Below, piece by piece: positions 57,680-64,000 of a stretch of DNA of 64,000 nt. How positions within the stretch are numbered: the stretch's first letter is position 1; every line of letters begins with the position of its first letter. A program made the translations under genes and the position numbers. The stretch is taken from assembly GCF_038592985.1 (NCBI RefSeq), contig NZ_CP151951.1, forward strand, positions 5,434,501 through 5,498,500, in the 5' to 3' direction. The stretch comes from Paenibacillus sp. FSL R10-2782 (GTDB lineage Bacteria > Bacillota > Bacilli > Paenibacillales > Paenibacillaceae). The notes beneath the pieces are model-generated. The model did not search any database and was not told the DNA's origin. It saw nothing but the letters and a program-made list of their open reading frames with translations.

Positions 57680-58567
57680 ATGAATTTAAAAAGGATAAAA
57701 TATTTTATAGATCTCGTTAAATGTAGAAATTTTACAGAAACAGCAAAGAAAAATTTTGTATCGCAGACTACGATTAGCCAACAAATTGCCGCGCTTGAGA
57801 ATGAGTTTAACATTCAGTTGATTGACAGAAAACAAATTCCGATTGAGCCCACAAAAGCGGGATGGCTGTTTTATGCAGAGGCCGTCGTGCTCTGGAAGCA
57901 ATATAATCATATGATAACAAGCATGGAAAATTTTCAGAAAAATAATACCCAACTATTGAGTATCGAATATGCTGCAATCACAGATATCCAAAGCTTGTTA
58001 AAATTCATTCCATCATTTAAAGAACATCATCCAAAGATTAAACTTGAATTAAACAAAGTATTGCTAAAGGATATCGCCGAGTATTTGCAAAAAGGAATAT
58101 ATGACGTGGCCGTTGCCTTTGACTCAGAGTTTACAGGAAAAAAGGAAATCCTAACCCATACATTATATAGCGGGCGATACTACGCGGCTGTAAGTAAACA
58201 ACATCCCCTCTTCTGTTGTGAATCCATCTCAAAGGATGAATTATATAAGTATCCGCTTGTCATGCTGAATCCAATGATTATTGGGGACTCCTATTATTTA
58301 ATGATTCAACATGCCATGGAAGATGGTTACCAGCCCAACATCCTTAGAACCGCAGACGATGTCGAAACCGAGCTGTTTTATATCATTACAGAGAATTTAA
58401 TTGGCTTTTTTCCAGATAACTATGATCTTGCTGACCTGAAAGAAGAGGTCCGATTCATTCCCATACATGATTCACACCATACTTTTAAAATCGAAATAGG
58501 CTACTTAAAAAATAATTCAAATCCGGCATTATACTCATTCCTGCATCAAATACAAAATTCGTTTTAG
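57680..58567 (+). CDS. LysR-family regulator (upstream of second NmrA-like reductase)
   Basis: A 295-residue LysR regulator with the helix-turn-helix F-T-E-T-A-K-K-N-F-V-S-Q-T-T-I-S-Q-Q-I (residues 18-36) and a C-terminal effector domain. The ATG at 57680 has TTGGAGG at normal distance; a longer frame would run back through the hairpin at 57599 and is rejected. It lies in front of and in the same direction as the reductase at 58659, with 91 nt between, unlike the divergent pair at 36-38 kb. Regulation of that reductase is inferred. Confidence 0.86.
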   Translation: MNLKRIKYFIDLVKCRNFTETAKKNFVSQTTISQQIAALENEFNIQLIDRKQIPIEPTKAGWLFYAEAVVLWKQYNHMITSMENFQKNNTQLLSIEYAAITDIQSLLKFIPSFKEHHPKIKLELNKVLLKDIAEYLQKGIYDVAVAFDSEFTGKKEILTHTLYSGRYYAAVSKQHPLFCCESISKDELYKYPLVMLNPMIIGDSYYLMIQHAMEDGYQPNILRTADDVETELFYIITENLIGFFPDNYDLADLKEEVRFIPIHDSHHTFKIEIGYLKNNSNPALYSFLHQIQNSF

Positions 58568-58658
58568 CAATAGTCCATAAGTTTTTTGTGTTATACATTG
58601 TTCTTTTTTTCACATAATATATAAATGTAGATCATTTCAGCAAGGAGTGACGACGAGC

Positions 58659-59600
58659 ATGGGTAAATTATTATTAACAGGTGTAGATGGCAATCTAGGC
58701 AGACAAGCGGCTGAATATTTATTAAAATTAGTGGAAAAAGACCAAGTAATTTTTTGTGCATATGATCCGGCATCATTACAAGAGTATGCAGAACAAGGTA
58801 TTGAAACGCATGTGACCAATTTCAATAAAATAGATGGTCTTGCAAAAGCTTTTGCTAATGCAGATAAGCTTGCTTTAATCTCCATGCCTTTTGTGGGGAT
58901 AAAGCGCCAAAATGCACACAAAAACGTAGTCGATGCGGCGAAAGAAGCAGGAGTAAAACAAATCATCTATACTTCATTGGTTAACGCGGCTGATGAATCC
59001 AATCCAAGTGTTGAAAAACTGGACCATGTGTATACCGAGGATTATATCAAAAGTGTCGGGTTAGATTATATTTTCCTGCGTAATTCGCAATATGCGGAGG
59101 CTATGGTTACCAATTACTTCACCTATGTGAAGTCTGACGGCGTGTTGAAAAATAACCAGGGTGACGGCAAGATGGCCTATATCTCACGGAAAGATTGTGC
59201 AAAAGCTGTCGCTTATGCATTAGCAGCGAGCAATTATCACGAGGCGATATTAAATATAAATGGTCCTGAATTAATAACAATGTCCGACTTTATCGAGATT
59301 GGAAATGAAGTAACGGGTCATCATGTAACCTACAAGCAGATCACGGATGAAGAAAATTACAGCGTATTTGATGCAATGGGAGTCCCCAGAACAACGGATG
59401 GCAAATTTGCAGAAGATTCCGAAGCCCCCTTCTCTTCTGAAGGTATGGTTACCTTTGGACAAGCGATTCGCTTAGGGAAAATGGATATATTTACGGATGA
59501 CTTCAAGAAGCTGACGGGTCAAGATCCCGTAACGGTAAAATATATGTTTGAACATGCGGATGAGTACCAAGTGGGTGAACGACACTCCAAAGATAATTAA
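58659..59600 (+). CDS. NmrA-like NAD(P)H-binding reductase, second LysR-linked copy
   Basis: A 313-residue atypical SDR: nucleotide-binding L-L-T-G-V-D-G-N-L-G-R (residues 4-14), Y-T-S-L-V-N-A near 105, and Y-I-F-L-R-N-S-Q-Y-A-E near 135, where the proteins at 21827 and 37070 have L-R-N-N/M-R-N-N. Probably reduces quinones or related compounds. CAAGGAG lies 11 nt before the ATG; an in-frame GTG 12 nt upstream overlaps that site. Ended by a strong terminator. Confidence 0.82.
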   Translation: MGKLLLTGVDGNLGRQAAEYLLKLVEKDQVIFCAYDPASLQEYAEQGIETHVTNFNKIDGLAKAFANADKLALISMPFVGIKRQNAHKNVVDAAKEAGVKQIIYTSLVNAADESNPSVEKLDHVYTEDYIKSVGLDYIFLRNSQYAEAMVTNYFTYVKSDGVLKNNQGDGKMAYISRKDCAKAVAYALAASNYHEAILNINGPELITMSDFIEIGNEVTGHHVTYKQITDEENYSVFDAMGVPRTTDGKFAEDSEAPFSSEGMVTFGQAIRLGKMDIFTDDFKKLTGQDPVTVKYMFEHADEYQVGERHSKDN

Positions 59601-59693
59601 TCCAAGTCATGACAATGCTTGCGGAGAGATTGGAAGCCGATGTATGACCGAAGAGTGGGGCCGCGCGGCTCCCAGCATATCATCAACAAAACG

Positions 59694-59732
59694 AAACTCT
59701 GGGTACCTGCACCAAGGAACCCAGAGTTTTTT
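59694..59732. terminator. Terminator after the NmrA-like gene
   Basis: AAACTCTGGGT and ACCCAGAGTTT perfect 11-bp arms, then T4. It lies between convergent genes. Confidence 0.85.
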
Positions 59733-59772
59733 GTGTGCCGAATTTTCATAGTTACTTACGTTAATATGAGTT

Positions 59773-61491
59773 TCAAAAATTACTTGTATGATATGAGTAT
59801 CCTTCCTTTTTACTCTGGAATTCTGCAAATTCGATCCGATTGCGTCCATTTTGCTTGGCTTGGTAAAGTGCCTTATCTACTGCAGCAAAAAGTTGGATTA
59901 AATACTCTTCTGGATTGTCCAGTACATGTTCATGATCAAAATCCTCAATGGATAAAATCCCTATACTTATCGTAATGGAAACCTGTTCGATCTCATGCTC
60001 CATTTCAATGTGGTTCGACTCTACCGATAATCTCACTCGTTCCGCTAATTGTTCGGCTAACTGGCGTTCTGTATGCGGAAGGTAGATCATGAATTCCTCC
60101 CCGCCATATCGAGTTAGAATATCGGTACTACGAATGGATTGTTTGACTGCTTGAGCAGTACGATAAAGAACTTCATCCCCTTTTACATGTCCATAGCGGT
60201 CATTGATAGCTTTAAAGAAATCAATATCGAAGAGTATGAGTGAAAACGGGGTTTTATAATGAATATTGGTAATCACCTCATGAGTCAGGTGTTGGGTCAA
60301 ATAACGGCGATTGTAGCAGTTTGTTAAACTGTCCGTAAGGACTAATTCTTCAAGTTGTCGATTGGCTTGGGATAACTCATGGCGAATGCGATCAAGTGAA
60401 TGATTTCGTTCCTGAAGGATCTCATTCTGCCGATTCATTTCTTTAACAAGATAGCGCTCTTGTGAGACATCCTGAAACGTAAGGATATGACCGATTTGCA
60501 TACGGTAAGAATCAACAATCGAAGAAGCTTGTAGTATAAAATGACGCGCGCTGTCGCGCTCAACGATGATTTCCATTTGAGACAAGGTATTTTCTTTTTG
60601 CTTATAATGATCCAGAAACCTCTTGCTACTGCCCTCTACACGAACAGACCCCAGAAACGCCTCCATATCAAAATGATCGCCCACATGTAGATCTATAAAG
60701 GATTGTAAAGCTTTGTTGACTTCAACAATGGATTCATTTTCATCTAGCACAAGTATTCCATATGGAATCGTATTGATCACATCCTCATGAGCGATGTAAA
60801 CAAGATCAAACACATTGTATTTTTTAATGACATATACGAAAAATAAATCTGAAAGAAAAATCCCAAGAGAAGTCAATCCTGGAATGATCGGCAACCACTC
60901 GCTTAGGACCACATTAAGAAGGGCGTCGCTACCTGCAAAAGCGAACAGCACGAATATTCCCCACAGCGTTATTTTTACTTGTTTTTTAATCGTTGGTGAC
61001 GTTTGGGAGGAATGCAATGTCCGAAACAAAACAGAGAGGGAAGCAAAAAAGTAGCTGACCAGAATAACGATCACAATCCAGAACCATGGGCCATATGCTC
61101 TATCGATGTAACCGCCCTCCAGCGGAGCTACAAACAGACTAAACGGGTTCATGACCACACCAACTGCTGCAATAACCGCTGGCGTAAACAACAGGAATAA
61201 TCTTTTTTTTCCTAATTTATCAGCATTTCCGGTAAGAAAAACGGTAAGAAGAAGCCAACCGCTCCCCAACATGGAGAGTGAGACAAAGGACATGGTCACA
61301 TAAAACAACTGCAACCGCCGATCATGAGCCATATCTGTAGCAAATTGACACAATGGCCAAAGCATCATTAAAAAATGAAATAAGAAGTAAACCTTATGTA
61401 AGTTTGTAATCCTAACGGTAGCAAAAACATAAACATATAAAGCAAACAATAGGAGGAATAAAACGAGATCATACCATACTGATGGGCTCAC
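59773..61491 (-). CDS. Membrane diguanylate cyclase (7TM-PAS-GGDEF)
   Basis: A 572-residue protein. Seven N-terminal membrane helices (about 8-230) match the histidine-kinase 7TM sensor region. A PAS domain follows (about 235-355, I-L-V-L-D-E-N-E-S-I-V-E-V-N-K), then a coiled coil (about 360-400) and a GGDEF domain (about 400-560) with active-site G-G-E-E-F and D-I-D-F-F-K. No R-x-x-D inhibitory site is seen five residues before the G-G-E-E-F (the text reads D-I-L-T-R-Y), so product inhibition may be absent. It should make cyclic-di-GMP in response to a membrane signal. GTG at 61491 after AAAGGAG is preferred over TTG at 61518. Confidence 0.88.
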   Translation of the reverse strand: MSPSVWYDLVLFLLLFALYVYVFATVRITNLHKVYFLFHFLMMLWPLCQFATDMAHDRRLQLFYVTMSFVSLSMLGSGWLLLTVFLTGNADKLGKKRLFLLFTPAVIAAVGVVMNPFSLFVAPLEGGYIDRAYGPWFWIVIVILVSYFFASLSVLFRTLHSSQTSPTIKKQVKITLWGIFVLFAFAGSDALLNVVLSEWLPIIPGLTSLGIFLSDLFFVYVIKKYNVFDLVYIAHEDVINTIPYGILVLDENESIVEVNKALQSFIDLHVGDHFDMEAFLGSVRVEGSSKRFLDHYKQKENTLSQMEIIVERDSARHFILQASSIVDSYRMQIGHILTFQDVSQERYLVKEMNRQNEILQERNHSLDRIRHELSQANRQLEELVLTDSLTNCYNRRYLTQHLTHEVITNIHYKTPFSLILFDIDFFKAINDRYGHVKGDEVLYRTAQAVKQSIRSTDILTRYGGEEFMIYLPHTERQLAEQLAERVRLSVESNHIEMEHEIEQVSITISIGILSIEDFDHEHVLDNPEEYLIQLFAAVDKALYQAKQNGRNRIEFAEFQSKKEGYSYHTSNF

Positions 61492-61690
61492 AAATCTTCT
61501 CCTTTTTTGATTCGACAACTACGATTCATTGAAATACGGGATTCTGCAAAATCCTCAAATAGTATATTCCTTAACTCTTAAATGAACCTTCAAAAAACAT
61601 TTCTTTACTATTGCGTTTAGTTAAATTAACTACATCTTATCATACAGCAAAAAGAGTGAGCCAGCTTACATAATCGCAGTCCAATCTCTG

Positions 61691-61722
61691 ACGGTTCACC
61701 GGATTGTCTGTAACGGCAAGTT
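61691..61722. repeat. Dispersed intergenic repeat, copy C
   Basis: 32 nt with 26 identities to copy B. Core TTGTC-TGTAAC-GGCAA. It is followed by a hairpin at 61726-61751 (AGGGC/GCCCT outer arms) lying just after the acetyltransferase gene. Confidence 0.65.
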
Positions 61723-61764
61723 TTTAGGGCCCTCCGTTACCGGACAGCCCTTTCATAATCCATA

Positions 61765-62526
61765 TTAATGATCCAAGGGAAGATTATCCGAGAACAAATC
61801 CGGATTGTCCTTGAGCATTTCCGTGATGGCTTCCGCCACCATAGCCGCATCACAAACCCTTACAACCGCATCGCCAAGCTGTCCCTTATACATCGCACCT
61901 TTACGTTCAAGAACCTCATCTACTTTCCAAAAATGCTCCGACCACGACAGCCCACAATGTCTGCGGGAAGGTACAGGGATTTCTGTTCCATCAGGTAGAA
62001 CCGTATAAAGCATCTCATGCTCATCCGTTAACCTGCCCTGGATGTCCACCCATTCTTCAACGCCATGGATAAATGTGTTGCGTTTTAAATCGACCCCAAC
62101 CAACAAGATGGTCGCCTTTCGATCGAGCAGCTTTCCCCAGGCGGAGCCTCTTGCGCATGGCGTATCATAACGATGATCGTCGTTGGTGAAAGCTATGGAA
62201 TCCCGACCTAATGCTGCCACCGAATGGGTGGGGTGTAACGAACGTATCACGCCAGGCCTTTTGCGAAAAAGTTCAGGTAGGATACCGACGCAGCAAGCTG
62301 ACTGATCCACGTAAAATCTGGGATTATCCGCATTGATGTAGGACCACGTATGGGTAGGTAACACCAGCAGCCCATCCTTCATGTACTCTGTAAACGCATC
62401 CAAGACTGTGTCCGCACCACCCTCGACCGCCCCCATACTTTTCATCGAAGAATGGACCAACAATGTCCCTTTGCTGTCAATACCCATTTGCTCTAATTGC
62501 TTCATTAAGCTCTCTATCGTGTGCAT
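61765..62526 (-). CDS. AAC(3)-family aminoglycoside N-acetyltransferase
   Basis: A 253-residue protein of the Antibiotic_NAT family. Marks: L-L-V-H-S-S-M-K-S-M-G near residues 22-32, V-L-P-T-H-T-W near 55-61, R-S-L-H-P-T-H-S-V-A-A-L-G near 95-107 with the catalytic His, and C-A-R-G-S-A-W-G-K-L near 124-133. Family enzymes acetylate the 3-amino group of 2-deoxystreptamine aminoglycosides; chromosomal relatives such as YokD may have other natural substrates, so resistance is not certain. Good start at ATG after GGGAGGGAG. Single gene. Confidence 0.85.
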   Translation of the reverse strand: MHTIESLMKQLEQMGIDSKGTLLVHSSMKSMGAVEGGADTVLDAFTEYMKDGLLVLPTHTWSYINADNPRFYVDQSACCVGILPELFRKRPGVIRSLHPTHSVAALGRDSIAFTNDDHRYDTPCARGSAWGKLLDRKATILLVGVDLKRNTFIHGVEEWVDIQGRLTDEHEMLYTVLPDGTEIPVPSRRHCGLSWSEHFWKVDEVLERKGAMYKGQLGDAVVRVCDAAMVAEAITEMLKDNPDLFSDNLPLDH

Positions 62527-62673
62527 GTTCTTCTCCCTCCCGGGTTATTATACCAAAACTTTCTATTATTTATGATACGACTCACCGCGCTGTCTGAAAA
62601 GACAACGAAAAGACTGCTTGTCCAGAATCATAGCTATCTTCCCGATAGGGTACTCCTTTTTCTCATAAAAAAA

Positions 62674-62696
62674 GGAAGGCGTGGGGTGCACCTTCC
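62674..62696 (-). terminator. Terminator of the methyltransferase gene
   Basis: On the minus strand GGAAGGTGC and GCCTTCC arms are followed by seven T. Confidence 0.8.
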
Positions 62697-62755
62697 CTTA
62701 ACTCGTATAACTCAAAACTCAGGACCCACAGCTCAATTCTCGGCCACCTATGGAT

Positions 62756-63466
62756 TTAGCCTCCTGAATTCATCCGTTTTCTTAGCACCAAATGATACCT
62801 GGAGTGGAAAACTCCTGTTAATATATTTTCATTACGAATCATCACAATCTCTTCAATAGCAAAGTCGCTGCCGATCAGGTCCAGAATTTTTGAGTAATTG
62901 TAATACATTTGCACAGTTCCTTGTTCGTGCCCTGTACCGCAAATTTCTTCGCCAGTGAATTCCCTCGAATGGTTCGAATCATCTCCAGAGATTAAATCAC
63001 AATAAAATAACCCCTCTTTTTCTAACACTCTTGCAGTCTCTCGTATACCCTTTTTAGCAATTTCGAAGTTCATGCTATCGAATACACCGTTACTGCCCGC
63101 AAATTGAAAAAAACCATCGTTCCAAGGCATCTCAGTAATACTGCCTGCTACAATTTTACTCTCTATATGATCAATGCCAGCGCTTGAAGCCCATTCACGA
63201 GCTTTCATTACCGCTTCATCCGACAAGTCAATCCCGTAGGAATCCAAACCCATCTGCTTGCTGAAAATAATATGTCTGCCTATACCACAACCTACATCTA
63301 GGAATCTTGGTTGTGCTTGGTGAGTGTGGATGGTCTTGTAATCTTGGAGTCCCACTCGTTTTGTAATATATTTCGCAAAAAAACGTATCACTTCTTCATG
63401 GGGATAAAAAACGTGATTTTCACCGTTTTTATAAGAATTTTGCCATTCTTGTTTCTTGTTATCCAC
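62756..63466 (-). CDS. Class I SAM-dependent methyltransferase
   Basis: A 236-residue enzyme: SAM motif I L-D-V-G-C-G-I-G-R near residue 50, acidic loop Y-G-I-D-L-S-D near 72, and E-K-E-G-L-F-Y-C-D-L near 145. The family is broad (UbiE/COQ5-like); no substrate can be named. The start is GTG at 63466, with GGAGGAG at good distance; a longer frame from 63511 would include that site. The end of the gene lies 60 nt from its terminator. Confidence 0.8.
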   Translation of the reverse strand: MDNKKQEWQNSYKNGENHVFYPHEEVIRFFAKYITKRVGLQDYKTIHTHQAQPRFLDVGCGIGRHIIFSKQMGLDSYGIDLSDEAVMKAREWASSAGIDHIESKIVAGSITEMPWNDGFFQFAGSNGVFDSMNFEIAKKGIRETARVLEKEGLFYCDLISGDDSNHSREFTGEEICGTGHEQGTVQMYYNYSKILDLIGSDFAIEEIVMIRNENILTGVFHSRYHLVLRKRMNSGG

Positions 63467-63549
63467 TTTAAATCTCCTCCGCCCCGATATGTAAGGTGTT
63501 ATTTGGATCACAAAATGCTCGGTGAGCTATGAGTTCCTATTCCAAACAA

Positions 63550-63708
63550 CTATCTAAATAGACTATCGGAAAAAAGAGCGATATTCATAATACTGATAAT
63601 TACTACTAACTCTTTCCACGTTCTATGGCTCCGTCCAGTTTGTTCTATATGAGTACTGGCTACTACGCCAACAGCAAACTCCATCGAATGAGCTGTATGA
63701 GCTCGCAT
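63550..63708 (-). CDS. Possible small protein or relic, unknown
   Basis: A 52-codon frame (A-H-T-A-H-S-M-E-F-A-V-G-V-V at the start, E-L-V-V-I-I-S-I-M-N-I-A-L-F near the end). No family recognised and no clear ribosome site. It fills most of the gap between the methyltransferase and the monooxygenase gene on the same strand. A relic of a longer gene is as likely as a real small protein. Confidence 0.2.
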   Translation of the reverse strand: MRAHTAHSMEFAVGVVASTHIEQTGRSHRTWKELVVIISIMNIALFSDSLFR

Positions 63709-63786
63709 GACTTTTCCGATTGAACCTTAACAAATTTACGGACTGTTAGGACGGCCTTGTTTCTTTAGTGAGCATGAGGCTCCACG

Positions 63787-64000
63787 TTATACGCCCAATC
63801 CCTTGCCGCCCACCGGACGTAGTCGTATCGGCTCCACGCCCGCGATTAGAGGATTTGCACGCCGAATGACTGCCATCACTTGCTCGTTCTTGAGAGAGTC
63901 GGCATGAACTTGGGCATCGCGCCACAGCTCTGTGACCCAAACCGTGTCGGGATCGTCCACAGATTCATTGATAATATAGAGCTCACAGCCATCCATATCG
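63787..64000 (-). CDS. Antibiotic biosynthesis monooxygenase (ABM) domain protein, partial
   Basis: About 70 visible codons that remain open to the end of the window. The text (C-E-L-Y-I-I-N-E, D-T-V-W-V-T-E-L-W-R-D-A-Q-V-H-A-D-S-L, P-L-I-A-G-V-E-P-I-R-L-R-P-V-G-G) matches the second two-thirds of small ABM/YgiN-like quinol monooxygenases of about 100 residues, so roughly 30 residues and the real start lie outside. The ATG at 63996 is internal. Confidence 0.75.
   Translation of the reverse strand, partial: DMDGCELYIINESVDDPDTVWVTELWRDAQVHADSLKNEQVMAVIRRANPLIAGVEPIRLRPVGGKGLGV

Noticed and set aside
61726..61751. Hairpin after repeat copy C as a normal terminator of the acetyltransferase
   Set aside because: The stem is convincing, but no T-tract follows on the minus strand; it may be part of the repeat structure instead, so it was not listed as a terminator.

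Overview
The window looks like chromosomal DNA of a low-to-mid GC, spore-forming Firmicute of the Paenibacillus type, most likely near the P. polymyxa group. This is inferred from Gram-positive style ribosome binding sites (AGGAGG/AAGGAG) before nearly every gene, a BceRSAB bacitracin-resistance locus very close to that of Bacillus subtilis, a secreted GH10 xylanase, an S-layer-anchored GH53 galactanase, DbpA/YxiN, and PRD-type PTS regulation. No rRNA, tRNA, CRISPR array, intact insertion sequence or prophage was seen.

Layout. 0-8 kb: GIY-YIG protein, haem-type membrane protein, secreted beta-helix protein, acetate-type transporter, aldo/keto reductase with a MerR-type promoter, phosphodiester glycosidase, lipoprotein, secreted RCC1-repeat protein, HD nucleotidase. 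8-12.7 kb: bceR-bceS-bceA-bceB with a BceR-type operator before bceA, then a promoter-to-terminator unit with no ordinary gene (12.67-12.96 kb). 13-23.5 kb: second aldo/keto reductase, orphan radical SAM protein, secreted phosphatase, DsrE-like protein, class V aminotransferase, DUF1036, a flavin monooxygenase (copy 1), AIM24, YjdM, a QorB-like reductase, a CdsA fragment. 23.5-35.8 kb: MocR regulator with divergent EamA exporter, a PTS permease with its PRD activator and a near-ideal cre site, an SDR stub, acetyltransferases, glycerate kinase with permease remnant, TetR/SMR pair, xylanase. 36-50 kb: LysR with divergent NmrA-like reductase, dbpA, tandem P-loop ATPase, TetR-controlled flavin monooxygenase (copy 2), a decayed two-component locus, DUF4386/Crp pair, and an operon of two fusion proteins (MerR-methyltransferase and Nudix-DUF4406) behind a textbook MerR promoter. 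50-64 kb: galactanase, mqo, a broken beta-helix gene, a second LysR/NmrA pair, a diguanylate cyclase, AAC(3)-like acetyltransferase, methyltransferase, and an ABM monooxygenase running off the end.

Two themes stand out. First, many small redox or electrophile-handling enzymes sit next to their own regulators: 2 aldo/keto reductases, 2 near-identical flavin monooxygenases, 3 NmrA/QorB-type reductases and an SDR stub. Three promoters have the 19-bp spacer and dyad of MerR-family control. Second, the gaps hold many truncated genes (SDR, GNAT, permease, hydrolase, histidine kinase, amidohydrolase, beta-helix, CdsA), which marks this as a fast-turnover accessory region. The best candidates for undescribed biology are the two-fusion operon at 47.8-50.0 kb, the cryptic transcription unit at 12.7-12.96 kb, and a dispersed intergenic repeat of about 32 nt containing a TGCC-TGTAAC-GGCA core. 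All functions are inferred by reading the sequence; no database search was run.
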